64,000 bases of DNA from Bacillus massiliglaciei (GTDB taxonomy: Bacteria; Bacillota; Bacilli; Bacillales; DSM-1321). The notes beneath the pieces were generated by a model, which saw only the letters and a program-made list of their open reading frames with translations, made no database searches and was not told the DNA's origin. Both the position numbers and the translations under genes were made by a program. Of this stretch, positions 1 through 9,282 are shown piece after piece. Positions within the stretch are counted from its first letter, which is position 1; every line of letters begins with the position of its first letter. Location of the stretch: positions 721,887 to 785,886 of the forward strand of contig NZ_LT622359.1 of assembly GCF_900098925.1 (NCBI RefSeq), written 5' to 3'.

Positions 1-13
1 ATTAAATAATCGA

Positions 14-1081
14 TCAGCCGTTATGATACTTGTACATCCAAAGGATACCGGACTTTAAAAGACGGGCGACCCTTCCGGTGATTGGGCGGTTGGCAACAAG
101 TCCAAATCCTTGTTTTTTTCCTAATGAACCAAGCGTTCCCTTTAATTTCATTGGAGGGAAACTTTCAGGAATCGGCTCATTTGCCCATCTCTTGACGAGA
201 ACTTGGACGATTTGTTCCGCCTGTGCTTCAGCAAGCTGAGCGCTAGGTGCATGCGGAAGGCTCGCACAGTCTCCGACTACAAATACACTGTCATCGGATG
301 GAAGGAAATGCTGAGGAGTCAATACAGCCCGTCCTTGACGATCTTTTTCTATCTCCAAATCCCTGATGATTTTGCTTGGCTGAATGCCTGCAGTCCATAC
401 AATGACATCACTGTGGACTGGTTCGTCGCCATTGTATAATATATTCGGTTCAACTTTCGTGATATTAGAATGGTGAACCACTTCAATTGTATGTTTATCA
501 AACCAAGATTCTACAAACATACTTAGCCGTTCTGGGAAAGCAGATAAAATATGAGGGCCGCGGTCAAATAATTTTACTTTTAAATCGGTACGGCTTTCAA
601 TCAGTTCGCTGGCCAATTCGACGCCGCTCAATCCGCCGCCTACAATGGAAACGGTTGCTCCGGCTCCTAAGTTATTTAAGGCTGAATAGGTCCTGCGGGA
701 TTTATCAATCGTCTGGATGCTGTATGTGAATTGATCAGCACCAGGAATATTGTGATATTTGTCTTCGCAGCCGAGACCGATTACCAGGTCATCGTATTGT
801 ACGGGTTCCTGGTCTTCAATGATCACTTGTTTATTTTTCAAATCAATGGAAGCAACCTCTCCATAGACATTTTTTACTCGAGGATGTTCTGGAAAAGCTA
901 CACGGATTTCGTGGTCAGAAATAGTACCCGCTGCAAGAGCGTAATATTCTGTTTTTAAACAGTGGTATGGATTGCGGTCGACAAGTGTAATGGATACATT
1001 CTCGGGAAGCTGATGAGGAAGCAGTCTTTGAAGGATACGCATCCCACCGTACCCGCCTCCGAGTATGACTAAATTTTTCAT
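14..1081 (-). CDS. yutJ: NAD(P)/FAD-dependent oxidoreductase, YutJ (type II NADH dehydrogenase-like)
   Basis: A 355-residue flavoprotein of the type II NADH dehydrogenase superfamily, expected to oxidise NAD(P)H at the membrane face; the acceptor is unknown. It opens with a dinucleotide-binding motif (LGGGYGG, about residues 5-11), has a second nucleotide fold (VGGGLSGVE) mid-protein and a late FAD-contact motif (VVGDCA). The reading frame stays open 222 bases further upstream, but the ATG at 1081 has a good site (AAAGGGGA) 5-6 bases before it and the extension looks unlike protein, so I take the shorter form. The neighbours yuzB, yutM, yumC and yumB match the B. subtilis yut/yum region, which supports the name. 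Confidence 0.88.
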   Translation of the reverse strand: MKNLVILGGGYGGMRILQRLLPHQLPENVSITLVDRNPYHCLKTEYYALAAGTISDHEIRVAFPEHPRVKNVYGEVASIDLKNKQVIIEDQEPVQYDDLVIGLGCEDKYHNIPGADQFTYSIQTIDKSRRTYSALNNLGAGATVSIVGGGLSGVELASELIESRTDLKVKLFDRGPHILSAFPERLSMFVESWFDKHTIEVVHHSNITKVEPNILYNGDEPVHSDVIVWTAGIQPSKIIRDLEIEKDRQGRAVLTPQHFLPSDDSVFVVGDCASLPHAPSAQLAEAQAEQIVQVLVKRWANEPIPESFPPMKLKGTLGSLGKKQGFGLVANRPITGRVARLLKSGILWMYKYHNG

Positions 1082-1376
1082 ATGAAAATCCCCTTTGTTT
1101 GATTTCTTGAATTTGTTAAATATTTCACTTTTGATTATAGAGCAGGCCATCGGGAATACCGAAAGGCCTTTCATAAAAAAGTAAAATAATAAATCCACCC
1201 TTAAACCCAATAAACTAAAAAAACTTTTTATCGTTTTAAATACCCCACAAAAGTATAACGAAACTACACCAAAATCACAACTGGATTTAAAAAAATCAGC
1301 CATTTTTTATGCTGTTAGGTTGATTTGTTTAAAGGAAAAAGGTATGATGTAAAGTTAATTATTGTGAGGTGATTAG

Positions 1377-1613
1377 ATGAAGCCGCTAATTGAATTTTGT
1401 GTAAGCAATCTTGCAAGCGGGGCATTAGAGGCCATGTTAGCTCTGGAAAAGGATCCGAACCTCGATATTATTGAATACGACTGCCTAAGCTATTGCGGTA
1501 AGTGTGCCAGTCATATGTATGCCTTAGTGAATGGTGATATGGTGACGGCTGACAGTGCAGATGAACTGGTTCAGAATATTTATAAACACCTGGAAGAAAA
1601 TCCAATGTTTTAA
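1377..1613 (+). CDS. yuzB: YuzB family protein (DUF1450), small cysteine protein
   Basis: A 78-residue protein of the DUF1450/YuzB family; its function is not established. Four cysteines are visible: C8 near the N terminus and a C36-X3-C40-X2-C43 cluster, a thioredoxin-like [2Fe-2S] or metal-binding pattern. It is transcribed divergently from yutJ and followed by the Fe-S carrier yutM, so a role near Fe-S or redox chemistry is a reasonable inference but unproven. The ATG follows a GAGGTG site at good spacing. Length and neighbours match B. subtilis YuzB. Confidence 0.85.
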   Translation: MKPLIEFCVSNLASGALEAMLALEKDPNLDIIEYDCLSYCGKCASHMYALVNGDMVTADSADELVQNIYKHLEENPMF

Positions 1614-1747
1614 TAAGAGGAAAAAGGCCTGCCGGGAGCGGATCCTGACAGACTTTCGAATTTCAAGCCGGAAAATTGAGCAGAATCAATTTGATGGTAT
1701 ATAATATAAGTATGTAATCCCATTTAAATGGAAGGAAGGTTATACTT

Positions 1748-2110
1748 ATGAGTGAATTGGTGAATATTACTGAAGCGGCCGCTTTTCAAATAAAAGAAAT
1801 GATGAAACACAATGGCGAAGAAGGATCTTATTTAAGAGTTGCTATAAAAGGCGGCGGATGCAGCGGACTTTCTTACGGCATGGCATTTGAGCAGGAAGCA
1901 ACTGAAAAAGACGAAAAGCTTGAGCAATTTGGAATTAATATCCTTGTTGATCAAGAAGATGGAAAAATTCTGAATGGGACAACCATCGATTATAAACAAT
2001 CCATGATGGGCGGCGGATTTACGATTGACAATCCAAATGCGATTGCATCATGCGGCTGCGGATCTTCTTTCAGAACAGCGAAGAACGCAGGAACACCGGA
2101 AAATTGCTGA
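1748..2110 (+). CDS. yutM: A-type Fe-S cluster carrier, HesB/IscA family (YutM)
   Basis: A 120-residue A-type carrier that receives and hands on Fe-S clusters in the cytoplasm. The three family cysteines are present: C38 in GGGCSG, and C102/C104 in the C-terminal CGCG motif. The protein is full length. A GGAAGG site lies 7-12 bases before the ATG, and a clear rho-independent terminator follows at 2148-2196, so it is probably its own transcription unit or the end of yuzB-yutM. It lies next to several flavin and NAD(P)H oxidoreductases, matching the conserved Bacillus order. Confidence 0.92.
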   Translation: MSELVNITEAAAFQIKEMMKHNGEEGSYLRVAIKGGGCSGLSYGMAFEQEATEKDEKLEQFGINILVDQEDGKILNGTTIDYKQSMMGGGFTIDNPNAIASCGCGSSFRTAKNAGTPENC

Positions 2111-2147
2111 GATTTGTTTCCCAGTGTGTTAAGTATGAAAGAATAGG

Positions 2148-2196
2148 CCTTCTCAATAGTCTATGTCTAAAACATAACTATTGAGGAGGTTTTTTT
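2148..2196 (+). terminator. Rho-independent terminator of yutM
   Basis: The arms (cct)tctcaatagt at 2148-2160 and actattgaggagg at 2177-2189 pair over 13 bases with one wobble and are followed by seven T residues. Confidence 0.88.
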
Positions 2197-2273
2197 ATGG
2201 GCGGGATAAGCATAGGAGGCTAACAGAAAATCTATATCCAATGTATTGGAAGGTTACAAGGAGAGGTGCAAGG

Positions 2274-2699
2274 ATGAAGTTTGATGAGTTTTCAATTGGA
2301 CAGGTGTTTAAAACAAAGTCTTACAAATTAACAAAAGAAGAGGTTATGAGATTTGCAGGTGAATTTGATCCTCAATATATGCACATAGATGAGGAAAGAG
2401 CTCAACAGGGGAGATTTCATGGAATCATTGCTTCCGGCATCCATACAATCAGTCTGTCATTTAAACTTTGGATTGAAATGGGTATGTATGGCGAAGAAGT
2501 CATTGCTGGAACAGGAATGAACAACATAAAGTTCATAAAGCCTGTATATCCAGGTGATGAATTGCGTACGGTGGCTCAGGTTATGGATAAGAAAGAGAAA
2601 AATCCAGAAGCAGGCATTATCACGGTAGTATTATCCACTTATAATGATAAGGAAGAAAAAGTATTTACAGGGGAGCTATCAGTCTTGGTAAAGCGATGA
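2274..2699 (+). CDS. MaoC family dehydratase (hotdog-fold hydratase)
   Basis: A 141-residue single-hotdog MaoC-like protein. The hydratase signature is visible: D32 in FDPQYMHID with H37 five residues later, followed by a glycine-rich HGIIASGIH stretch, the usual (R)-enoyl-CoA hydratase pattern. The substrate cannot be read from sequence; acyl-CoA is likely. The frame is open from 2181, inside the preceding terminator, but the ATG at 2274 follows an AAGGAGAGG site and starts exactly where the fold does. It stands alone between yutM and convergent yumC. Confidence 0.8.
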   Translation: MKFDEFSIGQVFKTKSYKLTKEEVMRFAGEFDPQYMHIDEERAQQGRFHGIIASGIHTISLSFKLWIEMGMYGEEVIAGTGMNNIKFIKPVYPGDELRTVAQVMDKKEKNPEAGIITVVLSTYNDKEEKVFTGELSVLVKR

Positions 2700-2826
2700 G
2701 CTCCAATGCCTCTATCATTTTTTAAGGGAATGCATGTGGGTGAGAGAGGTTTGTTTCCGAATGACAGCGCCATTTCCAGTCATGAACTGCATAGGCTGAT
2801 CAATATACATAGCAGTGAAGATGAAA

Positions 2827-2858
2827 AAAGGTTCAGAATAAAATCATTCTGAACCTTT
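2827..2858 (-). terminator. Rho-independent terminator of yumC
   Basis: A perfect 13-bp stem (aaaggttcagaat / attctgaaccttt) with a six-base loop. On the minus strand it ends in a run of T, 10 bases past the yumC stop codon. Confidence 0.9.
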
Positions 2859-2867
2859 CTGCGGGAT

Positions 2868-3866
2868 TTATTTATCAAACATAGAGGAACTGTGAAGCGG
2901 CTGTACCCTTGCTTTTGGATCAATGAACTGCTTAGCGTGATTAACAGCTGTCGGAGCTTCCCCGAATCCGCTCGCAATAAGTTTTACCTTCCCATCATAA
3001 GTGGCAATGTCTCCGGCAGCATATATTCCGGGGATGTTCGTTTCCATTTTTGAATTGACGACAATATTGTTTTTCTGAATGTCCAATCCCCATTCTTTAA
3101 TGGGGCCGAGAGAAGAAATAAATCCATAATTGACAATGACTTCATCAGCCTCAATGGATTCTGTAGCGTCTCCATTTGTTTCTTTGATAATAACCTGGCT
3201 GATATTATCTTCGCTTCCTACAAACTCTGAAGGCAAGTATGGAGTTTTAATTTCAACTTTTGAATTCCTTAAATTTTCTACACTGTGCTCATGTGCCCTG
3301 AATTTATCCCGCCGGTGAATAATGGTTACTTTTTCAGCGACAGGTTCAAGCATCAGTGCCCAGTCTACCGCTGAATCGCCGCCTCCGAAGACGACCACTT
3401 TTTTTCCGGCAAAATGATTCATATTATTTATAAAGTAATGAAGGTTGCCTTGTTCATATTTCTCCGCATCTTCTATTTCAATTCTTCGCGGCTGGAATGC
3501 TCCATTTCCTGCTGTAATAATGATCGTCTTCGTATAATGGACTTCTTTGTCAGTCGTCAATTTAAAGATGCCGTCTTCTTGTTTTTCGACGTCTTGTACG
3601 GATTGTTCAAGTACAACTGTCTGGTCAAACCGTTCCATTTGTTCTTTTAAATTATTGACTAAATCCTGGGCCAGTACCTTAGGGAACCCTGCTACATCAT
3701 AGATGTATTTTTCAGGATATAATGCGGATAATTGACCGCCTAACTGCGGGAGACTTTCAATAATTTTAACAGAGGCCTGGCGCATTCCTCCATAAAAAGC
3801 CGTGAACAGACCAACGGGCCCTCCACCGATAATGGTAATGTCATATACTGTTTCGTCTGCTTTCAA
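2868..3866 (-). CDS. yumC: Ferredoxin/flavodoxin-NADP reductase type 2 (YumC)
   Basis: A 332-residue thioredoxin-reductase-like ferredoxin-NADP+ reductase that moves electrons between NADPH and ferredoxin or flavodoxin. Seen: N-terminal FAD motif [14 protein letters not shown] motif [13 protein letters not shown], the [12 protein letters not shown] stretch that follows it, and YAAGDI near the C terminus. There is no CxxC redox pair, which separates it from thioredoxin reductase. The start is a TTG after GGAGGGATC; no in-frame ATG precedes the FAD motif. It is divergent from yumB across a 400-base regulatory gap. Confidence 0.93.
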   Translation of the reverse strand: MKADETVYDITIIGGGPVGLFTAFYGGMRQASVKIIESLPQLGGQLSALYPEKYIYDVAGFPKVLAQDLVNNLKEQMERFDQTVVLEQSVQDVEKQEDGIFKLTTDKEVHYTKTIIITAGNGAFQPRRIEIEDAEKYEQGNLHYFINNMNHFAGKKVVVFGGGDSAVDWALMLEPVAEKVTIIHRRDKFRAHEHSVENLRNSKVEIKTPYLPSEFVGSEDNISQVIIKETNGDATESIEADEVIVNYGFISSLGPIKEWGLDIQKNNIVVNSKMETNIPGIYAAGDIATYDGKVKLIASGFGEAPTAVNHAKQFIDPKARVQPLHSSSMFDK

Positions 3867-4058
3867 CGTGATCCCTCCAATAACATTTTTCAGGAACTTA
3901 TTCTGTTTATTTTACCATAGTAGCGAGAAAAAACACGCGAGAAGCCTGCTTGAAAAAGGAAAAGGAAAGAAAACTGCTCTAAAGCGGAGAGGATAGTTGG
4001 TTTTCGTTCATAAAGCAGAATTTTATCAACATTAGAAAGGTAAATTCGATGTAAAGTC

Positions 4059-4087
4059 TTGAAAAAACGGCTGGGAAATCATAGTAT
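4059..4087 (+). promoter_or_regulatory. Candidate sigma-A promoter for yumB
   Basis: TTGAAA at 4059-4064 and TAGTAT at 4082-4087 are separated by 17 bases. A second start further downstream is not excluded. Confidence 0.5.
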
Positions 4088-4143
4088 TTATATGAAAGAA
4101 ACGGAAGTTATCTGGAATAATGTACGAATTATCCAGGGTTTAA

Positions 4144-4161
4144 TCGTGAAAGAATTCACAT
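4144..4161 (+). promoter_or_regulatory. Candidate Rex-box operator upstream of yumB
   Basis: TCGTGAA-AGAA-TTCACAT differs from the Rex consensus (TTGTGAA, four bases, TTCACAA) at one position in each half. Rex senses NADH/NAD+ and represses NADH dehydrogenase genes in Bacillus, so its place before a type II NADH dehydrogenase is meaningful. It lies about 50 bases downstream of the predicted start point, which would act as a road-block. Confidence 0.5.
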
Positions 4162-4267
4162 ACTTATAGAATTCTTTATTATTATGGATGATAACAGTAG
4201 GATAGATAAAAATTTGATTATGGAGAAAGAGAGTCCATAAGGAAAAATAGAAAAGGGGTTGAACGTA

Positions 4268-5485
4268 ATGAAAAAGCCTAAAATTGTTGTGTTAGGAGCT
4301 GGATATGGCGGGCTGATGACTGTCACTCGTCTGCAAAAGTCATTGGGCAGGGATGAGGCAGACATTGTATTAATCAATAAACATGATTATCACTATGAAA
4401 CAACTTGGCTTCATGAAGCCTCAGCCGGAACATTGCATCATGACCGTGTCCGTTATCCAATTGCCAGCGTGATTGATAAAGGCAAGGTGGAGTTTATCCA
4501 AGATGCCGTTTTAGAAATAAAGGCGGATGAAAAAAAGGTTCTGTTAGAAAAGGGAGATATGGAGTATGATTTTCTGGTCATTGCGCTTGGTCCAGAAGCA
4601 GAAACTTTTGGCATTGAAGGGTTAAAGGAGTATGCTTTTACCATTTCAAACGTGAATGCTGCCCGGCAGATCAGAGAGCATATCGAATATCAGTTTGCAA
4701 CATATAATGCGGAAACAGAACAAAATGAGGACCGCTTAGCCATTGTAGTGGGAGGAGCTGGATTTACCGGAATTGAGTTTCTTGGGGAATTGACGAATCG
4801 TATACCTGAACTTTGCAAGGAATATGATATAGACCCTAAGAAAGTCCGTATATACTGTGTAGAAGCTGCACCGGCTGTTCTTCCTGGATTTGATCCTGAG
4901 TTAGTGGAATATGCGGTTTCCCTCCTTGAAAGAAAAGGGGTCGAATTTCTGATAGGAACACCCATCAAAGGGGCAAATCCTGACGGCATTATTGTTGGGA
5001 AAGGTGAAGAGGAAACAGAAGAAATCAAAGTAGGAACGATTATTTGGGCAGCGGGTGTCCGTGGGAGCTCGGTTATTGACAGATCCGGGTTCGATGCTAT
5101 GCGGGGGCGCATCAAGGTTGATCCTGATTTGCGCGTTCCGGGCCGTGAGAATATTTTTGTTGCGGGAGATTGCTCGCTTGTCATCAATGAAGAAACGAAT
5201 CGTCCGTTCCCGCCGACTGCACAAATTGCCATGCAGCAGGGCGAAGTGATTGCTAAGAATTTAACAAAACTGGTGAGAAAAGAGAACGGCCTTGAAACAT
5301 TTGTTTTTGATAATAAAGGAACGGTTTGCTCACTTGGAGAAGATGATGCCATTGGAGTGGTTTTTGGAAAGAAAGTAACGGGGAAAAGGGCTTCATTTAT
5401 GAAGAAAATGGTGGACAACAGGGCACTTTTGTTAATTGGAGGGGCCGGTTTAGTAGCGAAAAAAGGGAAGTTCAATATTTTATAA
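4268..5485 (+). CDS. yumB: Type II NADH dehydrogenase-like flavoprotein (YumB)
   Basis: A 405-residue NDH-2 family enzyme, a single-subunit flavoprotein passing electrons from NADH to quinone without pumping protons. It has an N-terminal FAD fold ([10 protein letters not shown]), a second NADH fold ([11 protein letters not shown]) and a FAD-contact motif (VAGDCS); the C terminus carries the basic/hydrophobic stretch typical of membrane attachment. The ATG at 4268 is preferred over a TTG at 4259 because AAAAGGGG sits 9-10 bases before it. The neighbour yumC supports yumB rather than ndh as the name; the two are close paralogues. Confidence 0.85.
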   Translation: MKKPKIVVLGAGYGGLMTVTRLQKSLGRDEADIVLINKHDYHYETTWLHEASAGTLHHDRVRYPIASVIDKGKVEFIQDAVLEIKADEKKVLLEKGDMEYDFLVIALGPEAETFGIEGLKEYAFTISNVNAARQIREHIEYQFATYNAETEQNEDRLAIVVGGAGFTGIEFLGELTNRIPELCKEYDIDPKKVRIYCVEAAPAVLPGFDPELVEYAVSLLERKGVEFLIGTPIKGANPDGIIVGKGEEETEEIKVGTIIWAAGVRGSSVIDRSGFDAMRGRIKVDPDLRVPGRENIFVAGDCSLVINEETNRPFPPTAQIAMQQGEVIAKNLTKLVRKENGLETFVFDNKGTVCSLGEDDAIGVVFGKKVTGKRASFMKKMVDNRALLLIGGAGLVAKKGKFNIL

Positions 5486-5535
5486 AATGTCATATTCAAA
5501 TATTTGTCCTCTGACTGTAATGTCAGTGTTCAAAG

Positions 5536-5566
5536 AACCGTTCAGGGAATCCAGAGCGGTTTTTTA
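5536..5566 (+). terminator. Probable rho-independent terminator of yumB
   Basis: AACCG...CGGTT arms with an inner GG/CC pairing, followed by six T residues, 50 bases after the stop codon. Confidence 0.6.
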
Positions 5567-5650
5567 ACTGTTGTTTAAAAAACATGGTCAATATTCTGCT
5601 TCAAAAACCGATATAGAACGTAGAGGTATGCGACTAAAGGAGGAAGGGAA

Positions 5651-6505
5651 ATGAATGAAACAGCCAATCACCCTATGTTAGATGCTTTCGTGACAATAGC
5701 GCCATTGCTGAATGAACTTGTACCGGAAGATATTACAGTTGGGGTTTGCGATACAGAGAAATTTTTGCTAAGTGTTCCCGGAAAAACGTTCTCACTTGGA
5801 ATTAAACCGGGTACGCCGCTTCAGCCCAATGATGCGATTACGGAAGCGATCAGAGCAGAAAAAACAGTTAAAATGCATGTGCCGGAAGAAGTTTTTGGTT
5901 TTCCGATTATCGCCAGCGCCGTGCCGATTGTAGATGAAAATCGAACAATCATCGGAGGGATAGGGATCGGAGCAAGCATGGAGCAATATAATATTTTATT
6001 CAGCGTTGCTTCCAAGCTGTCAGAGTCTGTCGAACAGGTGACAGCCGCAGTCGAGGACCTTGCAACCACTACATCTGTCCTCTCTGAAAATATGAATATG
6101 ATTTCCCAGCAATCGAAAAGTGTTCTGGACAGTGTAGCGAGTATCGAGAATGTGGCCGGTGTAGTCCGGAAAATTTCTGACCATACAAATATTCTTGGAC
6201 TGAATGCGGCAATTGAAGCTGCAAGAGCCGGGGAATTCGGAAAAGGCTTTTCGGTTGTTGCCAATGAAATCAGGAAGCTGGCTAATGACTCTAAGAGCCA
6301 GACAGAAATCATTAGTAAAGCAGTTTTTGATATTGATCAGCTGATTTCCAAGCTTAATTCTTCTATCTCTGCTATCAATGGGGAAACAGCCAATCAGTCT
6401 GCTGTCAGTGAAGAATTAACAGCTACCATGCTGGAAATCAGCAATCATGCCAAAGAGCTGGCAGTTATTGCCGAAAAATCTTTAAAAGGCGAAACAAATG
6501 AATAA
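5651..6505 (+). CDS. Soluble methyl-accepting chemotaxis-type receptor (YfmS-like)
   Basis: A 284-residue cytoplasmic chemoreceptor-like protein. It has no signal peptide or membrane helix. Residues 1 to about 110 form a small sensor-like part; the rest is a helical signalling domain with the chemoreceptor hairpin tip ([20 protein letters not shown]...). Length and layout resemble B. subtilis YfmS (286 aa), a soluble receptor that acts on CheA. The sensed signal is unknown. It follows yumB with its own AAAGGAGGAAGG site and is closed by a terminator at 6576-6618. The NADH dehydrogenase neighbour might hint at redox sensing, but nothing in the sequence proves that. Confidence 0.82.
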   Translation: MNETANHPMLDAFVTIAPLLNELVPEDITVGVCDTEKFLLSVPGKTFSLGIKPGTPLQPNDAITEAIRAEKTVKMHVPEEVFGFPIIASAVPIVDENRTIIGGIGIGASMEQYNILFSVASKLSESVEQVTAAVEDLATTTSVLSENMNMISQQSKSVLDSVASIENVAGVVRKISDHTNILGLNAAIEAARAGEFGKGFSVVANEIRKLANDSKSQTEIISKAVFDIDQLISKLNSSISAINGETANQSAVSEELTATMLEISNHAKELAVIAEKSLKGETNE

Positions 6506-6575
6506 ATATGCTGAAGATGCTTTGTCTGTACTTCGGAAAAGCATTCCGGGAACGGGTATCCATACAGCATAGTAA

Positions 6576-6618
6576 AATAACATCAAATTTCTCCGTGAAT
6601 TTGATGTTATTATTTTTG
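6576..6618 (+). terminator. Terminator hairpin, copy A of a dispersed repeat
   Basis: A 14-bp stem (aataacatcaaatt / aatttgatgttatt) with loop TCTCCGTG followed by a T-rich tail. Its core recurs at 14066, 36498 and 57771. Confidence 0.88.
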
Positions 6619-6732
6619 TTCAGCGGGTCTGCACCCCTGTTGATATATTTGGAAAAAATGGATAATGTTCGTTGACTAGTCTGATTTCATTTTAGTAAAC
6701 TAGTATTGCAAGGGCAAAGGAGGGGGAAACAG

Positions 6733-7050
6733 ATGCCATTACCAGTGCTGGTCATATCCATCGTTTTATTCTTCATTTTATTTTTTGGGATAGGCTTTTT
6801 GTTGAATATGCTCTTTCGGTCCTCATGGATTATGGTCATCTTATTTCCTATTGCAGCGATTTTGGTTGTTAATCAGTCCAAGTTAATCGAATATATTAGA
6901 ACACCCAGTGATTCGTTCAGTCAGCTAGGCAGCCGTTTCACAGCCTTACATACAGCTGATATTTTAATTCTTTCCAGCGGCCTGGTAGGGGCGGTGCTGG
7001 CTGGCATTGTCATCAAAACGCTTAGAAATAAGGGATATCAAATGTTCTAG
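6733..7050 (+). CDS. yuiB: Membrane protein YuiB
   Basis: A 105-residue membrane protein of unknown function. Two hydrophobic helices fill residues 5-45, a short polar linker follows, and a third helix is near residues 78-98. The frame is open from 6706, but the ATG at 6733 follows AAAGGAGGGGG and gives the length of B. subtilis YuiB. The next gene, yuiC, is the same neighbour as in B. subtilis. A hairpin at 7058-7087 separates the two. Confidence 0.82.
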   Translation: MPLPVLVISIVLFFILFFGIGFLLNMLFRSSWIMVILFPIAAILVVNQSKLIEYIRTPSDSFSQLGSRFTALHTADILILSSGLVGAVLAGIVIKTLRNKGYQMF

Positions 7051-7057
7051 AAGTAAG

Positions 7058-7087
7058 CAGGCCTTGGATGAAGGGGTCTGTTTTTTT
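7058..7087 (+). terminator. Rho-independent terminator of yuiB
   Basis: An imperfect stem (caggcctt / aaggggtctg) with loop ggatg, followed by seven or eight T residues. Confidence 0.65.
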
Positions 7088-7161
7088 ATTCTGAATTCTC
7101 TTTTATGAATACTTTTCATTCAATAGGGAAAGTATTATTCATGAGAGGAGTGGAATAACTT

Positions 7162-7818
7162 TTGACGAGCTTTCAGAGCAGCTTATGGACAAAAATGATC
7201 TTATTTTTATTATTTTTATTAGCAATGCTGACAACAGTTACTTACATAACGGGATTTTCAATCATCCCTGAATTAGAAAATAAGGAAGTCAGTTCAGTAG
7301 ATTTTGAGCCTGTTGAGAAAATTCATCATCCGCTTTCAGGTCTTCTGGCAAGTGAGTTTATAGAACAGGAAAAAAGTTTAGAGGAGTATGAAGATTTTTC
7401 AAAGTATCCAACTCAAAAAGTATTAGCAACGGGTTATACGGCAGGGCACGAATCTACAGGAAAAAAACCTGGCCATCCTTCATATGGAATTACCTATTCA
7501 GGTGTAAAGGTGAAAAGGGATTTATATTCCACTGTGGCAGCTGATTTAAATGTATTTCCTGTTGGGACGGTCCTGTTTATCCCTGGGTACGGATATGGAG
7601 TAGTAGCGGATAAAGGCAGTGCTATAAAGGGTAATCATCTCGATTTATATTATCAGACCGTTGATGATGTGTATAATGATTGGGGAAAAAAGACACTGGA
7701 TGTATACATAGTGAAAAAAGGGGATGGAACCCTGACGGAAGAAGAATTACAGGCACTGAATGAAAAAGAAGATATGCAAGTTTTCCGCAGACAGATTGAG
7801 GGACGGAGTTCTAAATGA
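7162..7818 (+). CDS. yuiC: 3D-domain protein YuiC (membrane-anchored muralytic-type)
   Basis: A 218-residue protein with an N-terminal membrane helix (about residues 10-32), a polar linker, and a 3D domain from about residue 88 to 190, named for three conserved aspartates ([18 protein letters not shown] ... TLDVYIV). The 3D domain is a double-psi barrel related to MltA, so it probably acts on peptidoglycan outside the membrane; this is by family only. It starts with TTG after GAGAGGAG. A strong terminator follows at 7873-7910. The yuiB neighbour supports the symbol. Confidence 0.85.
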   Translation: MTSFQSSLWTKMILFLLFLLAMLTTVTYITGFSIIPELENKEVSSVDFEPVEKIHHPLSGLLASEFIEQEKSLEEYEDFSKYPTQKVLATGYTAGHESTGKKPGHPSYGITYSGVKVKRDLYSTVAADLNVFPVGTVLFIPGYGYGVVADKGSAIKGNHLDLYYQTVDDVYNDWGKKTLDVYIVKKGDGTLTEEELQALNEKEDMQVFRRQIEGRSSK

Positions 7819-7872
7819 TCATTTCATATGGGGCTGCATTAATGGGCAGATAGCCGTTTTGCCTGCGAGAGA

Positions 7873-7910
7873 GACCTGAACCTGGTATATGACCTTGTTC
7901 AGGTCTTTTT
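7873..7910 (+). terminator. Rho-independent terminator of yuiC
   Basis: A perfect 9-bp stem (gacctgaac / gttcaggtc) followed by five T residues. Confidence 0.85.
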
Positions 7911-7931
7911 ATTTGCAAGGCATTAGGGGAT

Positions 7932-8732
7932 TCAAAAAGTCATTCTCTTTACTGTATGAAAAGCATCAGGATGAAGAAGCGCTGCCAGCTTCTCCAGTCC
8001 CTTTAAAAGCCGGGGGGAAGGCCGGCAATACAGCGGTTCCTCCATAATGTGAATATTTCCCTCTTTAACGGCTTTTATTTCATTCCAATGAGGCCGCTTC
8101 AAGATGAGGTCTGGTTTGATTTTGCTGAGGGGCACTCCGACCCAAGCCAGGCAAATATGGTCTGGGTTGCGTTTTCGTATGTCATTCTGGTCAATTTGAA
8201 TACTGGCCAAATCAATATCTTCCAGTATATTTCTGGCTCCGGCAAGCCGGCTTATCTCGGAAAGCCAATTAACGCCTCCCGGGCTGAATAGCGGGTTTGG
8301 CCACCATTCCCAGTACAGGGAAGGTTTCTCTTTGACGGTATCGGCAATCGTTTGATACGACATGATCACAGAACGGAAATGATCGGCGCATTGTTCTCCT
8401 TTCTGCCGCTGTCCGACTGCCTCGCCTAATATAATAAGATCACCGGCAATATCTTCAAGCGACTGGGGATTGAGGACGATGTGGGGAATTCCCCGCACCT
8501 TCAATGCCTCGATATTTTTTTCCATTCCTGGCACGCTTAAAGAGGCGATGACTAAATCAGGCTGCAACGCCTCCACGGCATCCATATTGATGGATAAATC
8601 TGGGCCAACCTTCGGGAGGGATTGGACAGATTCTGGCCAGTCCGAATAATCATCAATTGCGATCAGCTGATCTTCAATCCCTAAGTATGCACATAATTCC
8701 GTATTGCTCGGACAGATAGATATAAGTTTCAT
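7932..8732 (-). CDS. Cobalamin-binding (BtuF-like) protein without signal peptide
   Basis: A 266-residue protein of the helical-backbone periplasmic-binding fold (BtuF/FepB superfamily): ISICPSNTELCAYLG start, DYSDWPESVQSLPKVG, then PDLVIASLSVPG. It has no signal peptide or lipobox, unlike true ABC-transporter binding lipoproteins, so it probably acts in the cytoplasm. A cobalamin or other tetrapyrrole ligand is only a family guess. The ATG at 8732 has AAGGGTAGGG before it; a TTG at 8756 would overlap yuiD. It lies 7 bases after the yuiD stop on the same strand, so the two are likely co-transcribed. Confidence 0.75.
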   Translation of the reverse strand: MKLISICPSNTELCAYLGIEDQLIAIDDYSDWPESVQSLPKVGPDLSINMDAVEALQPDLVIASLSVPGMEKNIEALKVRGIPHIVLNPQSLEDIAGDLIILGEAVGQRQKGEQCADHFRSVIMSYQTIADTVKEKPSLYWEWWPNPLFSPGGVNWLSEISRLAGARNILEDIDLASIQIDQNDIRKRNPDHICLAWVGVPLSKIKPDLILKRPHWNEIKAVKEGNIHIMEEPLYCRPSPRLLKGLEKLAALLHPDAFHTVKRMTF

Positions 8733-8739
8733 TGTAACC

Positions 8740-9282
8740 CTACCCTTCAAAGACAAAAAAATGGAGGCAGAGAGCGATGAATATTCCGGTCAGTGCCCCG
8801 AAAAATACTTCGATCGGTTTATGGCCTAACAGTTCCTTAAGCTGTTTTTGTTTTTGCTCTTCTTCTTTTTTCTGCCAGTTTTTAGCCTGCTCTACAAAAA
8901 GGTTAAAATCAATGACCAATTGATTTAAAACAGCGGCCTGTTCACCTGCCTGGCGTCTGACGCCGGTGGCATCAAACATCGTGATGACAGCAAAAATGGT
9001 CGCAACTGCAAAGATGGGTGAATCCAATCCTGTTTCGAGACCGACTCCGGTAGCCAAAGCTGTGACAGCTGCTGAATGAGAGCTTGGCATGCCCCCGGTG
9101 GATGTCAGCAGGGACCAGTCCAGCTTGCGCAGAGCAATGAAATGAATAGGGACTTTAACAAATTGAGCAAAGAAGATGGCAGCCAATGCTGCTATTAAAG
9201 GAAAATTAAATAAAAGTTCCAAAAGTTCGCCTACTTTCTCCAAAAATATCGGTTGAATGTAATACTTCCATTCCTGATCCAT
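8740..9282 (-). CDS. yuiD: Divergent PAP2 family membrane protein YuiD
   Basis: A 180-residue integral membrane protein of the divergent PAP2 (acid phosphatase/vanadium peroxidase-like) family. The family motifs GGMPSSHSAAVTAL and FDATGVRRQAGEQA are present; the latter carries the conserved arginines of a phosphate site. A charged, glutamine-rich coil (KKEEEQKQKQ) precedes the last helix. The substrate is unknown, probably a lipid or phosphate ester. The ATG at 9282 follows GGCAGGA. The next gene upstream, pepA (B. subtilis yuiE), is divergent. Confidence 0.82.
   Translation of the reverse strand: MDQEWKYYIQPIFLEKVGELLELLFNFPLIAALAAIFFAQFVKVPIHFIALRKLDWSLLTSTGGMPSSHSAAVTALATGVGLETGLDSPIFAVATIFAVITMFDATGVRRQAGEQAAVLNQLVIDFNLFVEQAKNWQKKEEEQKQKQLKELLGHKPIEVFFGALTGIFIALCLHFFVFEG

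Larger units (their letters stand above)
3867..4267. other. Divergent intergenic region yumC-yumB
   Basis: This 400-base gap holds no credible gene. It contains a sigma-A-type promoter pointing to yumB (4059-4087), a Rex-like inverted repeat (4144-4161) and, by position, the yumC promoter. The leader before yumB is AT-rich and shows no riboswitch pattern that I recognise. Confidence 0.6.

Noticed and set aside
1082-1303. N-terminal extension of yutJ
   Set aside because: The added residues are low-complexity and hydrophobic, and a good ribosome site marks the internal ATG at 1081.
4690-5499. A 269-codon frame antisense to yumB
   Set aside because: Shadow of the real gene: Pro/Ser/Thr-rich composition, no ribosome site, and yumB is plainly coding.
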